A DNA stretch of 64,000 bases from Pseudomonadales bacterium (GTDB lineage Bacteria; Pseudomonadota; Gammaproteobacteria; Pseudomonadales; Azotimanducaceae), in contig JALZVT010000012.1 in the NCBI GenBank assembly GCA_023300545.1, positions 1 through 64,000 of the forward strand. The letters are read 5' to 3'. A program made the translations under genes and the position numbers. Of this stretch, positions 34,742 to 43,446 are shown one piece after another. The notes under the pieces are model-generated. The model made no database searches. It worked only from the letters and a program-made list of their open reading frames with translations, and was not told the DNA's origin. Within the stretch, counting starts at the first letter, position 1; every line of letters begins with the position of its first letter.

Positions 34742-36304
34742 CTAGACCTGCCGCTGGGTAATGGTTCTTGGCCGTTGTGCCTTGTCAGCGATTTCAGTTT
34801 GAATCTCGCGCACTTTTTCTTCGGTGAGGGGATAGCTCCACAGTAGAGGAATGGCGACAAACTTGAACAAGGCGGGTATGACGGAATAGAAAATTGCCAG
34901 CCATAGCAGGGTGTTGGCAGAGTTTGGATCGCTGATTGGGTCGCGAAGGCTGTCAAAGGCTATCCATGATGCAGCCAAACCGGCAGACGCGAGGCCTGCT
35001 GCGTAGGCGATTTTTCGGGTCATGGTCCAGATGCTGAAGTAGGCGCCGCCTTGATTTTTCCCGGTGCGTGCGGTGTCGACGTCAACAACGTCAGCAGCCA
35101 TTGCGTAAGGCAATGCTGATAAGGCGCCAATGGAGGAGCCTTTGAGCATCATGACGCCAATAAAGAACAAAAATTTGCCGGTGGGCACACCGTCGAAATA
35201 GGCCACCATGGAGGCGTAGTAATCGGCAGGTAGGAAAGCGAGGAGGCGTTCAACTTCGAAGGCTGCGAACCAGGCCGCTGGGGCGATAGCGATTAGTGGA
35301 ATAAAGCAGGACCAGAGTGCGTACCAACCGATGGCGCACATGGTTGCACGATGTTTGCCTATTTTGCGGGATAGCTTGAACCACAGGGGTATCGCTACGA
35401 TCTGTGACACAAAGTAAGGTGCCAGATACACGCCAAACAGATCTCCTGCCAACAGAACGTGTTTCACAAAGAAAAAGCTGAGCGAGTTTGTTAAGCCGGA
35501 ACCAATGGTTGCGAACAAAAAAATGATGACCAGCTTTCGATAGGGCTTGTTGGCCCAGACGTAGCTGAAGCTTTCTCGAACGGTTAGCTTCTTTTCGCTT
35601 TGTTCGCGGATCTCTGGTTCGGGGACATTAAATAACAGGTTGATGACAAACAGTGGCATCAACGTGCAACAGATAATTGCCAGATAGTAGACGTTGTCGG
35701 AGGGGCGCGTTAAACCCCAGTATAAAATGACTACCGGACAGAACGCGCCAACGAGTGATCCGCTAACGCTAAAGGCTTCGCGCCAACTCATGATCAGAGT
35801 GCGTTCGTTGTAGTCTTTTGCCAGTTCGGCGCCGAATGCGCTGTAAGGCACGTCTTTGATGGTTGCCCCGACATACATCAGCACCAGAGATGCCAATAGG
35901 TAGGGATATCCCGAACTCATAGTGACACCAAAGAGGCTGATATCGGTGAATTCGATGACCGGTACCCAGAGTAGCCAGATACCTAACAAGAAGATGGGCA
36001 TGCCCAGCAGTATGTAGGGCTTGCGTCGTCCCCAACGAGACCGGGTGCGGTCGGAAAGGAACCCGACAATAGGGTCTGTGAGTCCGTCGAAGACCCGCGA
36101 TAGGGCAAGTGTTAGGGCGACAAAGCTCAGACTCAGTCCAAAGCCTGCCGAATCGGCGTACACCGCTGGCAGATAAACCGCCAATGGCAGGTTGATCATG
36201 GACAGGGGCATAGCTGGCGCGCCATAGGACGCCAGTTGATAACGACTCAGACCAACCTTGGCCGAACCCTTGGTTGCCGGCTTGGTGACGGACGCTTCTG
36301 CCAT
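34742..36304 (-). CDS. GPH-family (MelB-like) MFS transporter
   Basis: 520 aa from the ATG at 36304, supported by AAGGGGAA just upstream. About 12 membrane segments, with the GPH signature FDGLTDPIVGFLSDRTRSRWGRRKPYILLG after the second segment and VDVDTARTGKNQGGAYFSIWTMTRK in the C-terminal half. Family members import sugars, glucuronides or related compounds with Na+ or H+. In gammaproteobacteria with lipid or steroid catabolism, such carriers are often beside acyl-CoA dehydrogenases, as here (36424). Substrate unknown. Confidence 0.9.
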   Translation of the reverse strand: MAEASVTKPATKGSAKVGLSRYQLASYGAPAMPLSMINLPLAVYLPAVYADSAGFGLSLSFVALTLALSRVFDGLTDPIVGFLSDRTRSRWGRRKPYILLGMPIFLLGIWLLWVPVIEFTDISLFGVTMSSGYPYLLASLVLMYVGATIKDVPYSAFGAELAKDYNERTLIMSWREAFSVSGSLVGAFCPVVILYWGLTRPSDNVYYLAIICCTLMPLFVINLLFNVPEPEIREQSEKKLTVRESFSYVWANKPYRKLVIIFLFATIGSGLTNSLSFFFVKHVLLAGDLFGVYLAPYFVSQIVAIPLWFKLSRKIGKHRATMCAIGWYALWSCFIPLIAIAPAAWFAAFEVERLLAFLPADYYASMVAYFDGVPTGKFLFFIGVMMLKGSSIGALSALPYAMAADVVDVDTARTGKNQGGAYFSIWTMTRKIAYAAGLASAGLAASWIAFDSLRDPISDPNSANTLLWLAIFYSVIPALFKFVAIPLLWSYPLTEEKVREIQTEIADKAQRPRTITQRQV

Positions 36305-36423
36305 GTTATTCCCCTTGGATGTTGCCTCTCTTCTTATGCAGATCGTATGTAGAAAGCTGCAAAGAAGTATCTGAGCAAAGCGGGGCCCCACGCCCCGCCT
36401 GCAGCACGCTTAGTGGTCAGGAG

Positions 36424-37671
36424 TTACCACAGGTCGTACTTTTGCACCTCGGCGCGACCCACAACCATGTGGTGCACCTCATCAGGGCCGTCAGCAAAAC
36501 GCAGGTGCCGCATGTCGGTGTACATGCCGGCCAGTGGTGTCCACTGTGAGATACCCGCAGCGCCGTGGATCTGAATGGCGTCGTCGATGATCTTGCAGAC
36601 TTTCTCGGGCACCATCGCTTTAACCGCGCTCACATAAACGCGAGCTTCTTTGTTGCCCAGCACATCCATCGCTTTTGCTGCTTGCAACACAGCCAGTCGC
36701 ATTGCCGTAATTTCGATGCGTGCTCGTGATACCACTTCCAGGTTTTTGCCGAGCTTAATGATGGGTTTGCCAAAGGCTTCGCGGGTTGCGCCGCGCTTGA
36801 CCATCAGTTCCAGAGCCAATTCGGCTTTGCCGATAGAGCGCATGCAGTGGTGAATGCGTCCAGGGCCGAGGCGTACCTGGGAAATTTCGAAACCACGACC
36901 TTCGCCGAGCAGCAAGTTTTCTTTAGGGACGCGCACGTCGGTGAACCTAATATGCATGTGGCCACGCGGAGCATGGTCGTGACCGAACACCTGCATGCCG
37001 TCGAGTATTTCTACTCCCGGTGTGTCGGTGGGCACTAGAATTTGCGACTGCTGCTTACTGGCGGCAGCGTTAGGACTGGTTTTGACCATGGTAATCATGA
37101 TCTTGCAGCGCGGGTCGCCGGCACCGGAGATGTAGAATTTCTCACCGTTGATGACCCACTCGTCACCGTCGAGAACGGCGCTGGTGCTAATATTTTTGGC
37201 GTCAGATGACGGCAGGTTAGGTTCGGTCATCGCGTAGGCTGAGCGTATTTCGCCAGCAAGCAGTGGCTTCAACCATTGTTCTTTTTGCGCCTCGGTCCCG
37301 ACGCGTTCTAACACTTCCATATTGCCGGTGTCTGGCGCGCTGCAGTTCAGGGTTTCAGACGCCAATGGGTATTTACCCAGTTCTGAAGCGATGTAGGCGT
37401 AGTCGAGGTTGGTTAGGCCTTGTCCAATGTCGGAGTCGGGCAGGAAGAAGTTCCACAGGCCGGATTCTTTGGCTTTGGATTTTGCGCCCTCAAGCAGCTC
37501 TAGCTGACGTGGGTGCCACGACCAACGATCCGTCTTCTCCTTATCTAGAGCCTGAAACTCGTCGATAATGGGCTTAACGTTGTCTTCAATGTGCTTTAGC
37601 ACGCCGTCCATGAGCGGTTGTGCTTCGTCTGACATTGCTAGATTGAATAGGTCTGATTCCTGATTTGCCAC
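36424..37671 (-). CDS. Acyl-CoA dehydrogenase (ACAD10/11-like)
   Basis: 415 aa flavoprotein. N-terminal helical domain, middle strand domain with YAMTEPNLPSSDAKN and GEKFYISGAGDPRC, and C-terminal helices with REAFGKPIIKLGKN and IQIHGAAGISQWTPLAGMY. The segment FADGPDEVHHMVVGR carries the acidic residue used as catalytic base in the ACAD10/11 group. It should oxidise an acyl-CoA to the 2-enoyl-CoA with electron transfer flavoprotein. The GTG start at 37671 follows GGGGAG. It lies upstream of the transporter on the same strand, with a 119-base gap. Confidence 0.93.
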   Translation of the reverse strand: MANQESDLFNLAMSDEAQPLMDGVLKHIEDNVKPIIDEFQALDKEKTDRWSWHPRQLELLEGAKSKAKESGLWNFFLPDSDIGQGLTNLDYAYIASELGKYPLASETLNCSAPDTGNMEVLERVGTEAQKEQWLKPLLAGEIRSAYAMTEPNLPSSDAKNISTSAVLDGDEWVINGEKFYISGAGDPRCKIMITMVKTSPNAAASKQQSQILVPTDTPGVEILDGMQVFGHDHAPRGHMHIRFTDVRVPKENLLLGEGRGFEISQVRLGPGRIHHCMRSIGKAELALELMVKRGATREAFGKPIIKLGKNLEVVSRARIEITAMRLAVLQAAKAMDVLGNKEARVYVSAVKAMVPEKVCKIIDDAIQIHGAAGISQWTPLAGMYTDMRHLRFADGPDEVHHMVVGRAEVQKYDLW

Positions 37672-37823
37672 GGTGTGTCTCCCCGATATACGTGCATTAA
37701 ATCTTCCCCCTAATGTATTACCTTCTGCACTCGGAGGCCATTGCTAACGCGCTTTGTGCAAGGTGTTCAGGTAGATTGGCAAACAATTAAAGGTATCTAT
37801 TTGTAAAGAGAGGAGACAGGCGG

Positions 37824-38648
37824 TTGGAGCTGTTTGATAAGGTTGCGGTGATTACAGGGGCTGGCTCAGGTATTGGCCGAGCGCTGGCGGTGAAGTTTGC
37901 TCAGGACGGAGCCCGCTTTGTCGTGTGTACCGACCTCAATGGTGATAATGCGGCGCAAACGGCCACAATGATTGGCGCCAAGGCCTCCTCTGCCGCGCTG
38001 GATGTGGGGGACGAAGCCGCGATTAACGCGTTAGTCGCCGAGATTGAACAAGCCCATGGCGCGATTGACTGTTTTGTGTCAAATGCGGGTTACGGCGTGG
38101 CGGGTGGGCTGGATCTGGCAACTGACCAGTGGACGCGCATGATGAATGTGCATACCTGGTCGCACCTCTATGCCGCCCGTGCGGTGATACCGGGCATGGT
38201 AGAGCGTGGCGGTGGCTATCTGCTGAATACCGCATCGGCCGCCGGCCTGTTAACGCAGATGGATTCCGGACCCTACGCCGTATCCAAGCACGCCGCGGTG
38301 GCCTTTGCTGAATGGGTTCGCATTAACTACGCAGATGACAACATCGGCGTATCAGTGCTCTGCCCACAGGCTGTTCGCACTAATATTTTGGGGCCAGCAG
38401 CCAAGAAACGAGCAAAGCAAAAAGACAGCGGGGAAGGCAGCACTACCGGTGGTGCCGGGCAAGCGGGGGCTGACGGTATTCTTGAACCTGAGTTTGTTGC
38501 CCAGGCCTGTGTCGATGCGATGCGTGATGAAAAATTCCTGGTATTGCCACATGAAGAAGTGCTCACCTACTTTCAGCGCAAAGCCACAGACTATGATCGC
38601 TGGATTGGTGGCATGCGCCGTTTTCGGCGTAAGTTGATGGGTTCGTAG
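37824..38648 (+). CDS. Short-chain dehydrogenase/reductase (SDR)
   Basis: 274 aa with TGAGSGIG (11-18), NAG (87-89), catalytic S138, Y151 and K155 (YAVSK). A low-complexity charged insert AKKRAKQKDSGEGSTTGGAGQAG lies around residues 193-215, within the substrate-loop region. TTG at 37824 is the start, with AGGAGA 8 bases upstream. It is divergent from the acyl-CoA dehydrogenase, so both may be controlled from the 152-base gap. It should act on a keto or hydroxy group with NAD(P)(H); substrate unknown. Confidence 0.9.
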   Translation: MELFDKVAVITGAGSGIGRALAVKFAQDGARFVVCTDLNGDNAAQTATMIGAKASSAALDVGDEAAINALVAEIEQAHGAIDCFVSNAGYGVAGGLDLATDQWTRMMNVHTWSHLYAARAVIPGMVERGGGYLLNTASAAGLLTQMDSGPYAVSKHAAVAFAEWVRINYADDNIGVSVLCPQAVRTNILGPAAKKRAKQKDSGEGSTTGGAGQAGADGILEPEFVAQACVDAMRDEKFLVLPHEEVLTYFQRKATDYDRWIGGMRRFRRKLMGS

Positions 38649-38693
38649 TAGCCGCCTTTGTTGTGGACTAGTTGGGATGGGCCATAGGTATGG

Positions 38694-40028
38694 CTAGGGC
38701 GAGCTGGTGAGCTCGTTCATGACGACCAGCATCAGTGCGTGGTTCCAATCGTCGGTAATGACAAGTTGGGTGGGGCCGTGTTGGGCAATACCAAACGGCC
38801 GACCAAAAAAATAACCCGGCTCGTGCCCATAGTTCCAGTCGATCAACGTTTGAGCCTCCTCCCTTGGCAAGCCTTTGGCGTCGAGATTGTAGTAGACCGT
38901 CTTTCGACCCGAAGGTTGGTACCCATGGAGATTGATCAGCAGTTGCTGTGCGGTATAGGTCATTCCCAATGGCGCTGCATGCGCTGCTAGCAATATTTGC
39001 GGTGCCTGATAGCTGTCGCAGCTTGCTCCAGAGGTTGCGTACAGCGGTGTGAGTTGATTGTCTGAGTGGCAATAGGGCCAACCATAGTGAGCTTCTGGCG
39101 TTAACAAGTTCAACTCATCATGGGGCGAGCGCGCGCCATCGAGGCGGCTCAGGTCGATCTGATCCCACGCGTTGTCAGCTAGCCACACGTGTTGCGTTTT
39201 AGGGTCTGTTGTTATTGCCAGCGTGTCGCGCAGGCCGCGTGCCAGCAACCGGAAGTTGGGGGCAGGCGAACCATCGGGGCGTATTGCATATTCGCGAAGG
39301 ACAGCGGTTTTGTGCTGATCGGTGCGTGTTAGTCCGTTTTCGCTGCAGGGATATTGCACGCTAATAGCACCTGGGTCGCCGGCTTCACAGTGATCGGTCG
39401 CTGAAGGTATTGACACGTAGAGCGTGTTGGCGTGGATGTGTATTTGCGTCAGGTAATGCCAACCATGGGTAGGCAGATTGTGGATAACGGCCTCAAGTGT
39501 ATCTGCCGGCACTGCCGCATCCGGGTTGAATCGCCAAATCGTCGCAGGTGTGCTGACAAAGACAAAACGTTGGTTAGCCTGCTGCCAAACGCTGATGCCG
39601 TTGGGGTGACTAAGGTTATCTATGAGGAGCTTTTTGTCGAAGGTTGGGTGCGATTTGCTGTTGTGCGCACTGGTTTGTAGGTAGGTGAAAATGCGCCCCG
39701 ATTTTCTATTCGGTTGGGCGTTGAAGAGAGCGCTGCCCTTGTCAACGACCAGCAGCTGATCGCCGAGACTGACCACCCCGCGCGGGAACACCAACTTATC
39801 ATCGAGCAAAGCTATGCACTTCACCTGGTTAGCCTGGGCTGCGACCTTCACTCGCGGTGAACCGTTGCAACGACCCTGAGTAGGTGTTCCCGCAGCGTAA
39901 CTGGCTCGGGCATCAAAGCCGCTCGTTCGTGTCACGCTAGGCGGGTGATGACAACCCGCCAGTGTGAGTAGGCCTGCAAGCGTAAGTGCTGCGTGCCAAT
40001 GAAGGGTTGTCAGCGGGTTAGCGTCCAA
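38694..40028 (-). CDS. L-sorbosone dehydrogenase-like quinoprotein lipoprotein
   Basis: 444 aa. Lipobox LAGC at about residue 26 marks a lipoprotein. The rest is a six-bladed propeller of the soluble glucose/L-sorbosone dehydrogenase type: FPRGVVSLGDQLLVVD, SHPNGISVW, ARGLRDTLAITTDP, LADNAWDQIDLSRLDG, DELNLLTPEAHYGWPYCHSD and a C-terminal FGRPFGIAQ. These proteins bind PQQ and Ca2+ and oxidise sugars or aldehydes in the periplasm; PQQ use here is inferred. TTG start at 40028 lies inside the 3' end of the selenoprotein gene (11-base overlap), so the two are cotranscribed. Confidence 0.87.
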   Translation of the reverse strand: MDANPLTTLHWHAALTLAGLLTLAGCHHPPSVTRTSGFDARASYAAGTPTQGRCNGSPRVKVAAQANQVKCIALLDDKLVFPRGVVSLGDQLLVVDKGSALFNAQPNRKSGRIFTYLQTSAHNSKSHPTFDKKLLIDNLSHPNGISVWQQANQRFVFVSTPATIWRFNPDAAVPADTLEAVIHNLPTHGWHYLTQIHIHANTLYVSIPSATDHCEAGDPGAISVQYPCSENGLTRTDQHKTAVLREYAIRPDGSPAPNFRLLARGLRDTLAITTDPKTQHVWLADNAWDQIDLSRLDGARSPHDELNLLTPEAHYGWPYCHSDNQLTPLYATSGASCDSYQAPQILLAAHAAPLGMTYTAQQLLINLHGYQPSGRKTVYYNLDAKGLPREEAQTLIDWNYGHEPGYFFGRPFGIAQHGPTQLVITDDWNHALMLVVMNELTSSP

Positions 40029-41187
40029 GTGAACCTGCGCGTGCGACCTCGCGCAGAGATCGCAGAGAGGCTTTGACTCTGCTTAAGCGCCAGTTTGACG
40101 CGTTTTTGCTGATCGTGCCGCGAGCCAGTGACAGACCGGCGCGTGCCTTTGAGAGCGTCTGTAGCAGTTCGTCTCGCGAGGTATCGTCCGTTGCAGCGGC
40201 ATACTTGGCTTCCAGTTGTGCAACTCTTAAGAGACGTCGACTGAGGTCGCGCCCCGCGTCGAGTGCTTGCGCATTGTCTTGCAGGTAGAGCTTGTGGGTT
40301 AACCAGGCGGCGACACTCAGCAAGTCGAGCTGACTGGCTTTGGGGTGGTTTTCAATGAGGCGTTTGAAGGCGATCAATGCGTCATCGCTGCTTGCCGTTT
40401 TAAGCTGTGCATACACTTGCGTGACCTGCTGGGTGTCGATGTTGGTTGGTAGTGTGCTCACCTTTACCATCTCAAGGAGTGCTTGAAAATTGTTAGTTGG
40501 ATAGGCGACTGCAATTCTCGAACGTACGGACACTCGGTCGGTTTGCGGGTAGTTGCCTTGAACCGCGTCGATCGCATCGATGAGTTCGTTTGCTGTCGGT
40601 CGCCGGCGGGCGACCTTCCGATAGACGACCTCAGCATTTTCATCGACGAGGTACACCGCATGCAAGGCAAGCTCTTTGGTATCAGGGTTCTGTACGCCAA
40701 ATGCGCGAACGACGCGTTGCTCGGGGTCGCTTGCCAGTGTGAAGGAGAGCCCCAGTCGCTCAATCATTACGAGCGATGCCTGGGCTGCGTCTACTGATAT
40801 TGCGATGATGGACGTGTTGCGCGCTGCAAAACGTTCGACCTGACTCTGCAACTCGCCGAGTTGCACATTGCAGGCGGGTCACCAGTGGCCGCGGTAGAAA
40901 ATAATCACAACGGGTCCGGCCGCGCGCTGGGAGGCGAGTGAAACCGAGCCGCCGCCGGCCTGGGGCAGGGTGAAGTCGGCGACTCGATCACCGATACCCA
41001 GCGCATTGGGTGCGCTGCGGCTGCCGCCATAATCACTGCGAAGAATGTTGATGGCTTCGGGGCTATTGGAGGAAGGTTTGTAGAGAGGTACCTCTGCGCC
41101 AGCGGCTGTTGCGATGGCGGACAATGCGGCAACCAAAATCGCGCCGAGCAGCCAGGCAACCCACGGTCGAAAAAGTTTTGTCGTCAT
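40018..41187 (-). CDS. Exported redoxin (AhpC/TSA-like) selenoprotein with UxxC, read through in-frame UGA
   Basis: One 389-residue gene that conventional calling splits at a TGA (40879-40881). Before it the frame encodes a signal peptide from the ATG at 41187 (MTTKLFRPWVAWLLGAIL) and the redoxin start VADFTLPQAGGG, VVIIFYRGHW; right after it the same frame continues PACNVQLGELQSQVERF, IIAISVDAA and the rest of the thioredoxin fold. Family members have W-C-P-x-C here, so UGA replaces the first Cys, giving U103-P-A-C106. A hairpin of SECIS type follows the UGA. Residues about 230-389 are a helical extension. It probably acts as a periplasmic thiol peroxidase or reductase. Overlaps the quinoprotein gene by 11 bases. 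A nonsense mutation is the alternative, but both sides are intact. Confidence 0.85.
40847..40865 (-). promoter_or_regulatory. SECIS-like hairpin for selenocysteine insertion
   Basis: On the minus strand, TGCAACTC, loop GGC, GAGTTGCA: a perfect 8-bp stem. The loop begins 22 bases after the UGA at 40879, within the 16-37-base range for bacterial SECIS elements, and has G residues in the apical loop as SelB sites do. It lies within coding sequence. Confidence 0.7.
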
Positions 41188-41278
41188 ACTTGTGGCCCTG
41201 TCAGTGTCAAAAAGATCGAGGGTTGAGGAATTGGTGATAAACAGCATACTCCCGTCGCGATCTAGCGAAGGAATATCT

Positions 41279-42676
41279 ATGCAGTGGTTGACTGTACTGC
41301 CGCCGTTTTTGGCGATTGTTGTCGCCGTTTGGACCCGCAATGTCTACGTTGCGCTGGGACTGGCAATTTTGCTGAGTGAAACTCTCATCGCTCACGCTAG
41401 CCCGGAGTTTAGCTTTGGTTATGGGCTTTTGGGTAGCATTGATCGGACGGTGGGGGTGTTTGGTTCGACAGGTAATGTCCGCATCATCCTGTTCTGCCTG
41501 ATCATCGGTGCGCTGATTGCCTACATGCAAAAGTCTGGCGGTATTGCCGCCACTGTCGAAAAGCTGCATCGCTCCGGGCTTGCGTCCTCACCCCGTCGAG
41601 CGGGCTTGATTAGCGCGATATCTGGCGTGCTGATTTTTGTTGAGACCAACGTTAGTCTGCTAGCGAGCGGGGTACTGGGGCGGCCATTGTTTGACCGCCT
41701 GAACGTGTCTCGAGAACGATTGGCTTACATCATCGATTCCACCTGCGCGCCTGTGAGTGTGTTGATTTTGCTGAATGGCTGGGGCGCCTATGTTGCTGGG
41801 CTAATGGCAAATAACGGTGTCTCGGACGAGTTTGGTGTGTTGTTTCAAACCATTGCTCTCAACTTTTACGCGTGGCTTGCGTTGGTTGCGGTATTTGCCA
41901 CCGTCTTGGTCGGGCGAACCTTTGGGCCGCTTGCCCGGCTCGAGTTGCAGCGGGATGCGCAAATTGAAGCGGGGCTGAGTAGCAAGCAGTCGCAGGCGTC
42001 GGAGTTAGTAGAAACACCGAGTCGAGCAGCGTATATGGGGATGCCTGTGTTCATTCTTATTGCAGGTGCGTTGGGTTTGATGCTGTGGACCGGCGAGGGC
42101 GACATTACGCAAGGCTCCGGCTCTCAGTCCATTCTTTGGGCTGTGGTTTTGGCGACACTGGCCGCCGGCCTGTGTTTTGTCTGGTCGGGGCGCGCCAACG
42201 GTAAAACCTTAGATGTTGGAATGCAGGGTATGGGCGAGTTGTTGCCGGCGGTTGTAGTGATTGTGCTGGCCTTGGCCTTGGGCGACAGCCTGCGAGCGCT
42301 GGGTACCAGTGCGTTTATTACTCAGGCCGCTGCGAGTATTAGCGTGCCCTTTGTTATTCCCGCTGTGTTGTTTGTGGTAGCGGGCATCACCAGTTTTACG
42401 ACGGGGACCAGTTGGGGGACCTACGGCATCCTGATTCCAGTTGCCATTCCGATGGCGCTAGGGGCCGGCCTGCCCTTGCCCCTTGTGGTGGCAGCGATTA
42501 TGGGCGGCGGGGTGTTTGGTGATCATTGCTCGCCTATTTCTGATACGACCATTATCGCCTCGCTCGCAGCCGGTTGCGATCATGTTGATCATGTCCGCAC
42601 GCAATTGCCTTATGCGTTGGTGATTGGCGCGGTTAGCGTGGTCTTGTACCTGGCCGCGGGATTGCTTGCTTTATGA
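41279..42676 (+). CDS. NhaC-like Na+/H+ antiporter family protein
   Basis: 465 aa from the ATG at 41279 (AAGGA 7 bases upstream); an earlier frame start at 41114 would overlap the divergent selenoprotein and encode no family sequence. About 11-12 membrane helices. Recognisable segments are TNVSLLASGVLGRPLF, YIIDSTCAPVSVLILLNGWGAY, TSFTTGTSWGTYGILIPVAIPMA and GGGVFGDHCSPISDTTIIASL, the last two being signatures of the NhaC / Na+/H+ antiporter family. It should exchange Na+ or an organic amine/acid for H+ across the inner membrane. It is divergent from the selenoprotein with 91 bases between starts. Confidence 0.9.
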   Translation: MQWLTVLPPFLAIVVAVWTRNVYVALGLAILLSETLIAHASPEFSFGYGLLGSIDRTVGVFGSTGNVRIILFCLIIGALIAYMQKSGGIAATVEKLHRSGLASSPRRAGLISAISGVLIFVETNVSLLASGVLGRPLFDRLNVSRERLAYIIDSTCAPVSVLILLNGWGAYVAGLMANNGVSDEFGVLFQTIALNFYAWLALVAVFATVLVGRTFGPLARLELQRDAQIEAGLSSKQSQASELVETPSRAAYMGMPVFILIAGALGLMLWTGEGDITQGSGSQSILWAVVLATLAAGLCFVWSGRANGKTLDVGMQGMGELLPAVVVIVLALALGDSLRALGTSAFITQAAASISVPFVIPAVLFVVAGITSFTTGTSWGTYGILIPVAIPMALGAGLPLPLVVAAIMGGGVFGDHCSPISDTTIIASLAAGCDHVDHVRTQLPYALVIGAVSVVLYLAAGLLAL

Positions 42677-42725
42677 GTGGCTTCGCGCGGCCGCCGGTTG
42701 GTCGACGACGGCTGGGCTAGCCCAG

Positions 42726-43376
42726 CTACCAGTCGAGATCGTCGGGCACTTCAAACTTTTTGTAGAAGTCATCCATCTCAGGCTCTGCTGCCTTGTCGTC
42801 GTGTGCGGTGATGATCCACTTTGGGTCCCGCTCGGCAATTTTCGCGGCGATTTCTGGTGCAATTAGATGGTAGAGCCCGTCGTTGTTGACGATCATGAGC
42901 TTGCCTTGGCTTAGAGCCTCTTTTTGCGCTGCCGGCACGTATAGACGTTTGATCTTTTTCTTGTGCAGGAAGTTGTAGGCCACGTCCGTTTCTGCGTTCG
43001 CCTTTTCGCGCTGGTCGTGTTGGGTGACTAGCTGTTTGATCTCGGCGCGAATGGCTTTGGCCTGGGCTTTGGCATTGCGTTCTCGGGCCAACTCCTTATC
43101 GCGTCGGGCTTTATTGGCGCGCACAAGCTTTGCGCGCCGACTGCTCGGCGTATCTTCTTCCTTGGGTTTGGTCTCGGCCTTGTTCTTGCCGGCGTGTTTG
43201 CCGCCTGGGCCTTTGTTTTTGCCCGCCTTGCCGCCGGCTTTCTCACCTGCTTTGCCGCCAGCCGCGCGCTGCTTGCGCGCAAGCGCTTCGGCCTTCTTTT
43301 GTTTGTCAGCTTTTTTAGCCTGGCCGGAACTTGCAAGGCCGGCAGCGACGAGTTGGTCACGAAGAGATAGCGCCAC
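42726..43376 (-). CDS. DUF2058 protein (YaiL family)
   Basis: 216 aa, GTG start at 43376. N-terminus ALSLRDQLVAAGLAS is the DUF2058 signature; a Lys/Ala/Gly-rich basic stretch (about 20-75) and charged coiled segment (80-125) follow, then NFLHKKKIKRLYVPAAQKEALSQGKLMIVNNDGLYHLI and an acidic C-terminus. The family is found in gammaproteobacteria and is described as nucleic-acid associated; function is unproven. It is divergent from the CoA transferase at 43447. Confidence 0.9.
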   Translation of the reverse strand: MALSLRDQLVAAGLASSGQAKKADKQKKAEALARKQRAAGGKAGEKAGGKAGKNKGPGGKHAGKNKAETKPKEEDTPSSRRAKLVRANKARRDKELARERNAKAQAKAIRAEIKQLVTQHDQREKANAETDVAYNFLHKKKIKRLYVPAAQKEALSQGKLMIVNNDGLYHLIAPEIAAKIAERDPKWIITAHDDKAAEPEMDDFYKKFEVPDDLDW

Positions 43377-43446
43377 GATGTCTCACATTGTCGAATTAAG
43401 CGGGGCTCGTATACTACCGAGACTCGATCACCGTGGGGAGCGGCAA

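Noticed and set aside
40018-40866. Treating the two redoxin ORFs as separate genes, or as a nonsense-mutated pseudogene
   Set aside because: The break falls only at the catalytic Cys codon, both sides are intact, and a SECIS-like hairpin follows; selenocysteine is simpler.
43024-43446. N-terminal extension of the CoA transferase frame
   Set aside because: Low-complexity antisense of the DUF2058 Lys/Ala-rich region; the strong ribosome site is at 43435-43440.
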